A stretch of DNA of 64,000 bases from DATAQC01 sp046263055 (lineage in GTDB: Bacteria > Actinomycetota > Acidimicrobiia > Acidimicrobiales > AC-14): assembly GCA_046263055.1 (NCBI GenBank), contig JBHELO010000021.1, positions 34,279 to 98,278 on the forward strand, read 5' to 3'. Positions 16,439 to 24,528 of this stretch are shown here, in pieces (the stretch's first letter is position 1; every line of letters starts with the position of its first letter). The notes below the pieces were generated by a model. The model saw only the letters and a list, made by a program, of their open reading frames with translations. It made no database searches and had not been told where the DNA came from. Made by a program: the position numbers and the translations under genes.

Positions 16439-18109
16439 CTAGGCCAGGGTGAGGCTCTCCTCGCCACCGTCCACCGTGTCGGCGGAGGCCACCGTCGTCC
16501 CTGCCTCTTCAGCCACCGCCCCGTCGGCCACCGCCCCGTCCACCTCGGCCCCTTCGCCCACGGCCTCATCGGCCTCCGCTGCCTCGGCCTCGGCCTCTTC
16601 GGTGGCGCGGGCGGGCAGGGCGACGGCGGCCACCGCCGCGCCGACCAGGGCGATGCCCGCGGCCACCAGGGTGGCGCTCCCGGCGGCGTGGAGGAAGGAG
16701 ACCTTGGCCGCGGTGACCAGGCCGTCTCCCGTGGTCCCCGGCATGGCGTGGCCGACGGCGATGGCGGCCCCGAGGCTGCGGGTGGCGGCCGACGCCATCC
16801 CCGAGGGGAGGCCGGCCACCGCCGAGTGGAGGCCGCTGGCGTAGGACGTGGCGGCCACGCTCCCGAGCACCGCCACCCCGAGGGCGCCGCCCAGCTCCCG
16901 GGTGGTGTCGTTGACGGCCGAGCCCACGCCCGCGTGCCGGGGCGGGAGGGCGCCCATGATGGACTCGGTGGCAGGAGCCATGGCCACGCCCATCCCGAGG
17001 GCCACCACCACGCTGGCCACCAGCAGGTACGGGAAGCCGGTGTGGATGTCGGACCGGGAGACCATGGCCAGGCCGACGGCCATGACCGTCATCCCGCCGG
17101 CCACCACGATCTTGGTGCCCACCCGCTCCGCCAGCTGGGCCGCGAACGATGCGGTGACCCCGATGGCGATGGCAAAGGGCAGCACCCGGACGCCGGCCTG
17201 GAGGGTGTTGTACCCGAACACGAACTGGAGGTGCTGGGTGAAGAGGAACGTCCAGCCCAACAGGGCGAAGAAGATCAGCGTGATGCTGAGGCTGGCGGCC
17301 GAGAACCGGGGGTTGCGGAAGAAGCGCAGGTCCACCATGGGGTTGGCGTTGCGCACCTCCCACGCTCCGAACACAGCCAGCACGGCCAGCCCGGCCGCCC
17401 CCACCCCGAGGGTGGAGGCACTGCCCCATCCCTTGTTGGGAGCCTCGATGACGGCGTAGACCACCGCCACCAGCCCGGCCACCGAGAGGACGGCGCCGGC
17501 GGCGTCCAGGCGGCCGCCGCGGTTGGCGGGGAACGACGGCACCAGGGAGCGGCCGGCGCTGAGGGCCACGGCCACGATCGGGATGTTGACCACGAAGATG
17601 GAGCTCCAGCTGTAGTGCTCCAGCAGCCAGCCGCCGGCGGTGGGGCCGATGGCGATGCCCAGGCCGGCCACCGCCCCCCACATGGCGATGGCCCGGGCCC
17701 GCTCGCTCGGGTCGGTGAACACGTTGGTGAGGATGGACAGGGTGGCGGGCATGACCATGGCCGCCCCCAGGCCCATGATCGTGCGGCTGGCGATGAGCTG
17801 GGCGGCCGACCCCGACAGGGCGGCCAGCGCCGACCCGACGCCGAACACCACCAGGCCCCCGGCCAGCGCCCGGTGGCGCCCCACCCGGTCGCCCAGGCTG
17901 CCCATGCTCAGGAGCATCCCGGCCAGCACGAGGGTGTAGGCGTCCACGATCCACTGGAGCTGGGTGGTGGTGGCGTGCAGCTCCCGCACCAGGGTCGGGA
18001 GGGCCACGTTCACGATGGTGTTGTCCACCACGATGATGAGGAGGCTCAGGGAAAGGACGGCCAGCGTCCACCAGCGCCGCCGGTGGATCGTCTCGGGGTC
18101 GGAGATCAT
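16439..18109 (-). CDS. DHA2-family MFS drug exporter (EmrB/QacA type)
   Basis: A 556-residue transporter with 14 predicted membrane helices. Typical features are the helix-1 Asp region (LLIIVVDNTIVNVALPTLVREL), the motif A loop GSLGDRVGRHRAL, and motif C around GPTAGGWLLEHYSW (helix 5). Such proteins expel cationic or amphiphilic compounds using the proton gradient. The last 55 residues form an unusual acidic/Ala tail (repeats of EAEA, VADGAVAEE) that is cytosolic. The gene diverges from a PadR regulator gene, and a PadR-type operator overlaps the shared promoter region, so repression relieved by the exported compound is the natural model. Confidence 0.9.
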   Translation of the reverse strand: MISDPETIHRRRWWTLAVLSLSLLIIVVDNTIVNVALPTLVRELHATTTQLQWIVDAYTLVLAGMLLSMGSLGDRVGRHRALAGGLVVFGVGSALAALSGSAAQLIASRTIMGLGAAMVMPATLSILTNVFTDPSERARAIAMWGAVAGLGIAIGPTAGGWLLEHYSWSSIFVVNIPIVAVALSAGRSLVPSFPANRGGRLDAAGAVLSVAGLVAVVYAVIEAPNKGWGSASTLGVGAAGLAVLAVFGAWEVRNANPMVDLRFFRNPRFSAASLSITLIFFALLGWTFLFTQHLQFVFGYNTLQAGVRVLPFAIAIGVTASFAAQLAERVGTKIVVAGGMTVMAVGLAMVSRSDIHTGFPYLLVASVVVALGMGVAMAPATESIMGALPPRHAGVGSAVNDTTRELGGALGVAVLGSVAATSYASGLHSAVAGLPSGMASAATRSLGAAIAVGHAMPGTTGDGLVTAAKVSFLHAAGSATLVAAGIALVGAAVAAVALPARATEEAEAEAAEADEAVGEGAEVDGAVADGAVAEEAGTTVASADTVDGGEESLTLA

Positions 18110-18160
18110 CGCACCACCTTCAGGTGTCCGGGTTGACAGGTGGAGTCAAACACGCCTACC

Positions 18161-18189
18161 TCGACATGTCAACTGCGACATGTCATACT
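18161..18189 (+). promoter_or_regulatory. padR promoter with an embedded PadR-type operator
   Basis: Within the 101-bp intergenic region, cGACATGTCa occurs twice, at 18162-18171 and 18176-18185. Together the copies form ATGT-N8-ACAT (18166-18181), the half-site arrangement known for PadR repressors. A promoter reading towards padR fits the same place: TCGACA (18161-18166), 17-bp spacer, CATACT (18184-18189), so bound PadR would sit between -35 and -10. On the other strand the copy at 18167-18172 reads TTGACA, a possible -35 for the exporter gene. A second TTGACA on the plus strand lies at 18133-18138. The motif is seen directly; its use is inference. Confidence 0.7.
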
Positions 18190-18210
18190 CTGGTGAAGGA
18201 GGCGTGGACG

Positions 18211-18723
18211 ATGTCGCTTCGACTTGCCCTTGTCGGGCTGCTGGCCGAGGAGCCCATGAGCGGGTACGACCTGACCAAGCGGTTCGAGCTGACGCTGGCC
18301 AACACCTGGAGCGCCCAGCACAGCCAGATCTATCCCGAGCTGCGCAAGCTGGTGGACGAGGGCCTCATCGTGCAGACCGGCGACGGGCCCCGGGGCCGCA
18401 AGGTGTACGCCGCCACCACCGCCGGCCTGGATGCGGTGCGGGCCTGGGTCACCGACGGCCAGACCGACCACGGCGTGCGCAACGAGGGCCTGCTCCGCAG
18501 CTTCTTCCTGTGGCTGCTGCGGCCCGAGGAGGCGGCCCGCTACCTGCGGGCCGAGTCCGAGCACTGGGCCGGCATGCGGTCCCGCCTGGAGGGCTGCGCC
18601 CCGTCCACCTCGTCCTGCCGCCTGGTCATCGAGGCCGGCCACCGCTACTACCGGATGATGGAGGAGTGGGCCACGTGGGCCGCCGACGAGGTCGAGGCGG
18701 GCGCCCTCGAGCCGGCCGGCTGA
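18211..18723 (+). CDS. PadR-family transcriptional repressor
   Basis: A 170-residue protein; ATG 18211 has AAGGAGG at good distance. The winged helix covers residues 1-75 (LALVGLLAEEPMSGYDLTKRFE...QIYPELRKLVDEGLIV...GRKVYAATTAGLDAV), matching PadR with its G-Y-[DE]-L and Y-P-x-L-x-x-L signatures. The C-terminal half is helical with the coiled dimerisation region and Trp residues (FFLWLL, WATWA) suited to binding aromatic or planar ligands. It probably controls itself and the divergent DHA2 exporter through the ATGT-N8-ACAT operator next to it. Confidence 0.92.
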   Translation: MSLRLALVGLLAEEPMSGYDLTKRFELTLANTWSAQHSQIYPELRKLVDEGLIVQTGDGPRGRKVYAATTAGLDAVRAWVTDGQTDHGVRNEGLLRSFFLWLLRPEEAARYLRAESEHWAGMRSRLEGCAPSTSSCRLVIEAGHRYYRMMEEWATWAADEVEAGALEPAG

Positions 18724-18771
18724 CGCCCGGTCCCCCCGGACATCCCACCAGTCCCGGCGGGGGCGTGCCGC

Positions 18772-19125
18772 CTACTCGCCGTGCAGCAGCTCCAGGACCC
18801 GGTCGGGCGGGCGGGCCACCACCGCCCGGTGGCCGCGGATGACGATGGGCCGCTGGATGAGGATCGGGTGGGCGGCCATGGCGTCGAGGAGGGCGTCCCG
18901 CTCTGCGGTGGCCAGGCCGAGCTCGGCGTAGACCGGTTCCTTCTCCCGCATGATGGCCCGGGGATCGTCGGTGCCGAGGAGCCCGAGCACCCGCTCCAGG
19001 TCAGCGCGCGACGGGGCGTCGTCCAGGTAGCGCACGTAGTCGGCGTCCACCCCGCGCTCGGCCAGGACCCCGGCCAGGGTCCGGCAGTTGGAGCACGCGG
19101 GGTTGAACCAGACGGTGGTGTCCAT
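18772..19125 (-). CDS. ArsC/Spx-family protein (arsenate reductase-like)
   Basis: A 117-residue thioredoxin-fold protein with the ArsC signature: FNPACSNCRTL near the N-terminus (catalytic Cys in NPAC), and PILIQRPIVIRGHRAVVARP near the C-terminus, which holds the Arg residues of the ArsC oxyanion site. The glutaredoxin-coupled ArsC enzymes reduce arsenate; family members without ars genes nearby often have other roles, and there is no arsR or arsenite pump here. A second Cys sits three residues after the first (CSNC), which could give a CxxC redox pair. It diverges from the SDR gene with 21 bp between the starts. Confidence 0.8.
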   Translation of the reverse strand: MDTTVWFNPACSNCRTLAGVLAERGVDADYVRYLDDAPSRADLERVLGLLGTDDPRAIMREKEPVYAELGLATAERDALLDAMAAHPILIQRPIVIRGHRAVVARPPDRVLELLHGE

Positions 19126-19146
19126 GGCGTGTGCGAGTGTACGGCC

Positions 19147-20178
19147 ATGGCTGATCGGACTGCCCTGGTCACCGGCGCCACCGGCTACCTCGGCGCCGCC
19201 CTCGTCCCCGCCCTGGTGGCCGACGATTGGGAGGTGCGGGCCACCGGCCGCCGCCCCCGGGCCGACGCGGCGTGGTTGGCCGACGGTGTCGACTACGCCC
19301 CCGCCGACCTGGCCGGCCACGACGACCTGGCGTCCCTGCTCGACGGCGTGACCACCGTCTTCCACCTGGCCGGTGCCTCCAGCTCCACCTCCGACCAGGC
19401 GGAGATGGACCGCACCAACGTGAGCGGCACCGGGCGCCTGGTGGCGGCCGCCGCCCGGGCGTCCGGCGTCGAGCGGTTCGTGCACATGAGCAGCACGTCG
19501 GTCTACGGCGAGGACCGCCAGCTCCCGCTGCCGGTGCGGGAGGACGTGGACGTCCACCCGAGCCGGGGCTACGGGAAGGCCAAGTGGGGAGCGGAGGGAC
19601 GGGTCTGGGCGGCCGGTCGCGACGGGCTGGCGGTGGTGGTGCTGCGACCGGTGTCGGTGTACGGGCCGCGGGCGGTGAAGCTGGTGGCCAGCGCCATCCT
19701 GGACGTGGCCGTCGAGCGCCGGGCCGGCGTGCCCCGGGTGGCGGTGCACCGGGAGCCCGTGGAGCAGCGCCTGTTGCACGTGGACGACCTGGTGGCCGCC
19801 ACCGTGCACGTGGCGTCGTCCGACGCCGCCGTGGGCCGGGCGTTCAACGTCACCTCGGGCGTGTACCCCACCAGCATCGAGGTGGCGGCGGCCCTGGCCG
19901 AGGAGTTCGGGATGGAGCTGGAGGAGTCCGACGACCCCGAGTGCGGCCTACCCCACGAGCGCCGGGTGGCGGTGCGCGAGCAGATGCTGGCCGACGGCAT
20001 GGAGCCCCACATCCTCCTCACGCCGCAGCGGTTCCGGTTCCTGGCGAAGGCCAACCGCAACAACCGGCTGTCCCTCGACGCCCTGGAGTCCACCGGCTTC
20101 CGTCCCCGCCACACCGACACCCGCGAGGGCATCGCCGGGGCGGTGGCCTGGTACCGCGAGCACCGCTGGGTGCTGTAG
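19147..20178 (+). CDS. NAD(P)-dependent epimerase/dehydratase (extended SDR)
   Basis: A 343-residue protein with the N-terminal TGATGYLGAALVPAL nucleotide-binding motif, the conserved HLAG segment, MSSTSVYG (active-site Ser region) and Y-x3-K in YGKAKWGAE, all in the order of the extended short-chain dehydrogenase family. VVVLRPVSVYGPRAVK and the substrate-domain helix HVDDLVAATVHV follow. Likely substrates are sugar nucleotides, hopanoid/steroid-like or polyketide-type alcohols; none can be chosen. The gene ends 4 bp from the converging L,D-transpeptidase gene. Confidence 0.85.
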   Translation: MADRTALVTGATGYLGAALVPALVADDWEVRATGRRPRADAAWLADGVDYAPADLAGHDDLASLLDGVTTVFHLAGASSSTSDQAEMDRTNVSGTGRLVAAAARASGVERFVHMSSTSVYGEDRQLPLPVREDVDVHPSRGYGKAKWGAEGRVWAAGRDGLAVVVLRPVSVYGPRAVKLVASAILDVAVERRAGVPRVAVHREPVEQRLLHVDDLVAATVHVASSDAAVGRAFNVTSGVYPTSIEVAAALAEEFGMELEESDDPECGLPHERRVAVREQMLADGMEPHILLTPQRFRFLAKANRNNRLSLDALESTGFRPRHTDTREGIAGAVAWYREHRWVL

Positions 20179-20181
20179 CGG

Positions 20182-21024
20182 CTAGCGGATCTCCACCGGC
20201 GTGCCCACGGGCACGGTGGTGGCCACCGTGGTGACGTCGGCGTTGGTCATGCGCACGCAGCCGTGGCTGACCGCGCTGCCGACCAGGCCGGGGGCGTTGG
20301 TCCCGTGGATGGCGATCTGGCCGTTGCCGCCGCCGAAGCTGGTCAGCACGTCGGAGAAGGCGGCCACGCTCAGCTCGTAGGCGCCGTAGGGGCCACCGGG
20401 GTCGGGCGGGCGGGCCGCCCCGTCCAGGAAGAACGTCCCCGTGGGTGTCGGGGTGCCGCCGGTGCCCACGGCCACCGGGACGTCGAGGAGGGTCGTGGTC
20501 CCGTCGGTGAGGGTGAGGCGGTGGGCCGAGGAGTCCACGGTGATCATGTAGGGGTCGCTGCGGAGGGTGACGTCGGCCGCCTTCACCCAGGCGGTGGCCT
20601 CGTTGGGCCGGCGCGACACCTGGACCTGCACCCAGTCGCCCTGCTGGGCCATGACCAGGAACACCACCGGAAGGCCCTCCCACGTCGGGTTGGCCATGAC
20701 GTCGCCCGGCTCGTCGTCCCCCGGGGCGCTGTAGAGGGCGACGGAGGGCCCCACCGCGTCGGCCACCAGGGCGGGCGACGTCACCGGGTGGGCCGTGCCC
20801 ACCCGGAGGCGGCTGCCGCCGGGGTCGGCGACGGTGGCCTCGGTGGTCGCTGTGGTGGTGGGCGCGGGGACGGTGCCCGGCCCCCGCGTTGGTGGCGACG
20901 CCGCCGGGTCCGGGAGGGGCGCGGCGGCGCTGCGCCCACCCGAGCCGCCGGCCAGCCGCCAGCCGCCGAGAGCGGCGACCATCGCGACCAGCGCCACGGC
21001 CGCCACCACACCCGTCCTGCGCAC
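20182..21024 (-). CDS. Exported L,D-transpeptidase (YkuD domain)
   Basis: A 280-residue protein with an N-terminal membrane anchor or signal segment (residues about 5-25), a Pro/Thr-rich linker to about residue 60, an SH3-like middle part (WVQVQVSRRPNEATAWVKAADV) and a C-terminal YkuD catalytic domain. The active-site pattern is intact: HGTNAPG...SHGCVRMTNAD with the catalytic Cys in SHGC. These enzymes make 3-3 cross-links in peptidoglycan or attach proteins to it, outside the membrane. The length and anchor are normal for actinobacterial relatives. Confidence 0.9.
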   Translation of the reverse strand: MRRTGVVAAVALVAMVAALGGWRLAGGSGGRSAAAPLPDPAASPPTRGPGTVPAPTTTATTEATVADPGGSRLRVGTAHPVTSPALVADAVGPSVALYSAPGDDEPGDVMANPTWEGLPVVFLVMAQQGDWVQVQVSRRPNEATAWVKAADVTLRSDPYMITVDSSAHRLTLTDGTTTLLDVPVAVGTGGTPTPTGTFFLDGAARPPDPGGPYGAYELSVAAFSDVLTSFGGGNGQIAIHGTNAPGLVGSAVSHGCVRMTNADVTTVATTVPVGTPVEIR

Positions 21025-21033
21025 GCCGCCAGG

Positions 21034-21376
21034 CTACGGCGTCTCGCCCTCATGGGCCTGGCGGCCGTCCGACCGACGCCCCGAGGAAGGCGAGCACGAC
21101 CCGGTTGAGCCAGCGCGTGAGGAGGCGCACGTCGTCGGCGTCGGAGAACAGGCTGACCCGGGCGCTGGAGCAGGTCGTTGAACATGGCCGTCGACGGGGT
21201 GGCACCGGCGCCCAGGTGGCGGGCCATGAAGCGGGCCAACGCCCGCTCCAGCTGATCGTCGTCGAACCCGCGCCGCAGGGTGGACACCTCCAGCACGGCC
21301 TGGCGCAGCAGGGCGGGATCCTCGGGGCCCGGAGCGACTCGTGCGGAGCCGATCGCCCGGGGGAGTGCCGTCGACG
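21034..21376 (-). pseudogene. Remnant of an ABC1/UbiB-family kinase gene
   Basis: No intact gene fills 21025-21410, but the minus strand codes for two pieces of one protein family in different frames. The first (about 21376-21165) reads DPALLRQAVLEVSTLRRGF then LERALARFMARHLGAGATPSTAMFNDLL; the second (about 21176-21034) reads SSARVSLFSDADDVRLLTRW then LNRVVLAFLGASVG. In ABC1/UbiB-type kinases these segments occur in this order but about 100-150 residues apart, with the kinase domain before them. An internal deletion joined them out of frame near 21165-21176, and the N-terminal kinase domain is gone. Family assignment is from memory. Confidence 0.6.
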
Positions 21377-21410
21377 GGTGCTCGTCGGCGGCGGGCGGCG
21401 GCGCCCGGCC

Positions 21411-22112
21411 CTAGCCTGACTCCACCCTGGGTCCGTCGCCGGCGAGGAGGCCGGCGATGAAGGGGTTGGACCGCCGCTCGTCGCCGATGGTGGTGGTGGG
21501 GCCGTGACCGGGCAGCACCCGGATGGCGTCGTCGAGGGGCAGGATCTTGTCGGCCATCGACGCCATGAGCTCCTCGTAGGAGCCGCCGGGCATGTCGGTG
21601 CGACCGATGGAGCCGGCGAACAGGTGGTCGCCGCTGAACAACAGCGGCTCCTCGCCCTCCATCTCCAGCAGGAAGCACACCGAGCCCTTGGTGTGGCCGG
21701 GCGTGTGGATGGCCGCGAAGGTCATGCCCGCGCCGGACACCCGCTGGCGGTCGTCCAGGCCGTAGACGAGCTCGGGCGGGTCCAGGTCCAGGTCGGAGGC
21801 GGCCAGGACCTGGCCCAGGGTGCCGCCGTTGCCCACCGGGTCGTCCAGCAGGTGGCGGTCGGCGTCGTGCAGGTGCACGGGGACGTCATGGTGCTGGGCA
21901 CCGACCACCTCGGCCACCCCGCCCACATGGTCGGCGTGGCCATGGGTGGCGAGGATGGCGACGAGGCGCAGGTCGTGCTCGGACAGGTGGTCGAGGATGG
22001 CCTCCGGGTCGGGCGGGGCGTCCACCAGCACGCACTCGCCGCCCGGGCCCGACGGGGCGACGACCCACGCGTTGGTGCCGGCGATCCACAGGCGCAGGCC
22101 GGAGACGACCAC
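21411..22112 (-). CDS. MBL-fold metallo-hydrolase (glyoxalase II-like)
   Basis: A 233-residue protein with the metallo-beta-lactamase fold signature THGHADHVGG (residues about 56-65), then HTPGHTKGSVCF, FSGDHLFAGSIGRTD and LPGHGPTTTIGDE, giving the full set of His/Asp metal ligands for a two-metal site. The layout is that of the glyoxalase-II/YcbL group, which hydrolyse thioesters. There is no persulfide dioxygenase or rhodanese partner nearby. It starts 10 bp or so after malQ ends on the same strand and may be cotranscribed with it. Confidence 0.88.
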   Translation of the reverse strand: MVVSGLRLWIAGTNAWVVAPSGPGGECVLVDAPPDPEAILDHLSEHDLRLVAILATHGHADHVGGVAEVVGAQHHDVPVHLHDADRHLLDDPVGNGGTLGQVLAASDLDLDPPELVYGLDDRQRVSGAGMTFAAIHTPGHTKGSVCFLLEMEGEEPLLFSGDHLFAGSIGRTDMPGGSYEELMASMADKILPLDDAIRVLPGHGPTTTIGDERRSNPFIAGLLAGDGPRVESG

Positions 22113-22121
22113 CAGGCGACC

Positions 22122-24050
22122 CTACGCGAGGCCGTGGCCGGCGGGGGCCACCGGGCCTGGACCTGATCCCGCATCGCCATCCCCGATGCTCTCCCGAGAG
22201 CGGGCGGCCTCCACGGCGGGACGGGCCCCGGCTCGGCCGCTCCCGAGGATGGCGGCCAGGGCCGCCGGCCCGGGGTGGGCGACGATGTCATCCACGGTGG
22301 CGGGCAGGGCGATGGACCAGTTGGGCCACTCGTCCACCGTCCCCGGCATGTTGGGGCGCTCCTCCACGGCCAGGGCGTCGTCCAGGGCGGCCGTCAGCAG
22401 GACCGACGGGGCCCGGGCCAGCGCCCGGTGCACGCCCTCCACCACCCGGTCGACGGGGGCGTCGTCGCCCACGCCCGCCACCGCCGCAATTCGTTCGCGG
22501 ATGGCCGCCGTCCCCTCCTCGTTGGGAGCCATGTCCAGGCGGCGCTGGGCGTCGAGGTCGGCGCCCGACCACAGCCCGGCCACCGTCGGCAGGTCGTGGG
22601 TGGTGACCGCGGCCAGGGCCCGCTCCGGGAACCCGGCGGGGTCGCCCGGCTCGAACCACAGGAGGCGGTAGGAGAGCACGTTGCGGGTGGCCAGCTCGTC
22701 GCGCACGTGGTCTTCCACCGTTCCCAGGTCCTCGCCCACCACCCAGGCCCCCGCCCGGTGGCTCTCCAGGGCCACCACCTCGAGCAGGTCGGCAGCCGGG
22801 TAGCGCACGTAGGTCCCATCCGCCGCCGGGCACCCAGCCGGCACCCAGAACAGCCGGAACAGGCCCATCACGTGGTCGAGGCGGAGGCCACCGGCGTGGC
22901 TGAGGGCGGCCCGCACCGTCTCCACGAACGGCCGGTACCCGGCGGCCCGCAGGTGCCACGGGTCGAAGGGAGGGAGGCCCCAGTCCTGGCCCTTGGTGTT
23001 GAACTCGTCGGGCGGGGCACCCACCGACATCCCCGGCGCCACCACGTCCTGCCACTCCCAGGCGTCGGCCCCACCGGGGTCAAAGCCCACGGCCAGGTCC
23101 TGGACCACCGCCACCTCGGTGGAGGCCGTCGCCAGCTGGCGGTCCACCAGCCACTGGAGCCAGCGGTGGAAGTCCACCCGGCGGCGGTGCACCCGCCGGA
23201 AGGCGGCTACCGCCGGCCCCTCGGGATGGCGCACGCCGCCCGGCCAGTCCCGCCACGGGCGGCCGTGGCGCTCGGTCAGCACGCAGAAGGTGGCGTAGTT
23301 CTCCAGGGCATCCCCCTGCGCCGTGCACCAGCGGTCGAAGGCGGGGTCGCCCGGGAACCGCTCCCACAGCTCGGCCAGGGCGGCCGACTTGAGGCGGAAG
23401 ACCTCGTTGCGGTCTACCCGGCGGTCGGCGTTGAGGCGGCGCCCGGCGGCGGAAAGGTCGTCGAGGGCGGGGCCCAGGGTGGCGGCCCCGGGCACGTCCT
23501 CCACCCGCAGGTACAGCGGGTTCCGGAACCGGCGGCTGCTCGGGTAGTAGGGACTGGCGTCCTGGGGGAGCACCGGCACCGCGGCGTGGAGGGGGTTGAC
23601 CAGCAGGAAGCCGGCGCCGAGATCGCCGGCCGACCAGCGGCCGAGCTGGGCCAGGTCACCGAGGTCGCCGATGCCCCAGCTGGCGGTCGAGCGGGCGGCG
23701 TAGAGCTGCACCGCCCAGCCCCAGGTCCGGGCGGCCGGCAGGGGGCAGGCGCCGGGCCCGACCACCATGAGATGGTCACCGCCGCCGTCCAGGTCGGTCA
23801 GGCGGTGGTAGCCGAAAGGCAGGTCGGGGGGCACGGGCTGGCCGGGCCCGAGCCGCAGGGTGGCGCCGTCCTCGGTGACGAGCTCCACCGGCCCGTCCAC
23901 GCCGGTCGACCCCCCCGGGCGGGCGGCGGCCAGGGCGGACCTCGGCGGGGGCGACTCGCCCGACGCGCCCATGGCTCCGAGCACCGCATCGAGGGTGGAG
24001 GCCGGCGGCTCCCGCCACTCGCCGGCGGCGTCGTGGTAGCCCTCGGCCAC
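22122..24050 (-). CDS. malQ: 4-alpha-glucanotransferase
   Basis: A glycoside hydrolase family 77 enzyme, 642 residues from GTG 24050. Landmarks are WGWAVQLYAARSTASWGIGDLGDL, NPLHA, SPYYPSSRRFRNPLYL, the acid/base and nucleophile regions (GGLRLDHVMGLFRLFWVP with the Asp nucleophile, WVVGEDLGTVEDHVRD with the catalytic Glu), and VTTHDLPTVAGLW. It disproportionates alpha-1,4-glucans in glycogen or maltodextrin use. The start is uncertain: the sequence upstream of the GTG (PPSPAAWGVAEGYHD) still looks like MalQ, and a GGAGGAG ribosome site precedes a GTC codon near 24101, but no ATG, GTG or TTG is in frame there. Confidence 0.92.
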   Translation of the reverse strand: MAEGYHDAAGEWREPPASTLDAVLGAMGASGESPPPRSALAAARPGGSTGVDGPVELVTEDGATLRLGPGQPVPPDLPFGYHRLTDLDGGGDHLMVVGPGACPLPAARTWGWAVQLYAARSTASWGIGDLGDLAQLGRWSAGDLGAGFLLVNPLHAAVPVLPQDASPYYPSSRRFRNPLYLRVEDVPGAATLGPALDDLSAAGRRLNADRRVDRNEVFRLKSAALAELWERFPGDPAFDRWCTAQGDALENYATFCVLTERHGRPWRDWPGGVRHPEGPAVAAFRRVHRRRVDFHRWLQWLVDRQLATASTEVAVVQDLAVGFDPGGADAWEWQDVVAPGMSVGAPPDEFNTKGQDWGLPPFDPWHLRAAGYRPFVETVRAALSHAGGLRLDHVMGLFRLFWVPAGCPAADGTYVRYPAADLLEVVALESHRAGAWVVGEDLGTVEDHVRDELATRNVLSYRLLWFEPGDPAGFPERALAAVTTHDLPTVAGLWSGADLDAQRRLDMAPNEEGTAAIRERIAAVAGVGDDAPVDRVVEGVHRALARAPSVLLTAALDDALAVEERPNMPGTVDEWPNWSIALPATVDDIVAHPGPAALAAILGSGRAGARPAVEAARSRESIGDGDAGSGPGPVAPAGHGLA

Positions 24051-24214
24051 CCCCCAGGCGGCGGGCGACGGCGGGATCGGCGGGGTGGTGGCGTGGGCGA
24101 CGGGACTCCTCCGGCGGCGGTCGACGGGCGGGCGGCTCCCGCCATCCTGCCCCGCGAGCGGCGGCCGGCAATCGCCGGGGGCGGCCGGGGGGCCGGGGGT
24201 ACACTTCCGCTCCC

Positions 24215-24508
24215 ATGTCGCGATGGATGGTCGAGAAGCAGCTGTCGGCGTCGGCCGAACGGCTCCGCAGCCTTCGCAACGAGCTGGCGGTGATCGACGA
24301 GCAGTTGGCGTTCCTCGCCGAGGCGGCCGACGAGACGCGCCTGCGGGCGCTGGTGTCGGAGACGCCCCTCGCCGACCGGGAGCACACCGAGGCCCGGCGC
24401 CACGCCGAGGCCATGGCTGGGCAGCGGGCGCGGGTGGTGGCGTCGATCGGCAGGCTGGAGTCGTCGCGCGACGAGCTGCTCGACCGGCTCCTGGCCGAGC
24501 GGCAGTAG
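24215..24508 (+). CDS. Small coiled-coil protein of unknown function
   Basis: A 97-residue, highly charged helical protein with no membrane segment and no cysteine. Two long helices with heptad-like spacing (about 5-45 and 60-95) are predicted, for example QLSASAERLRSLRNELAVID and RLESSRDELLDRLL. The ATG lies at the end of the malQ divergent region and the gene ends 20 bp before the ANTAR regulator gene, so the two are probably one transcript. I do not recognise the family; a scaffold or regulator-binding role is only a guess. Confidence 0.8.
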   Translation: MSRWMVEKQLSASAERLRSLRNELAVIDEQLAFLAEAADETRLRALVSETPLADREHTEARRHAEAMAGQRARVVASIGRLESSRDELLDRLLAERQ

Positions 24509-24528
24509 CGGCGGGGGAGCAGCCGCCG

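Noticed and set aside
18772..19125. Arsenic resistance locus
   Set aside because: Only a single ArsC/Spx-like gene is present, with no arsR or arsenite exporter.
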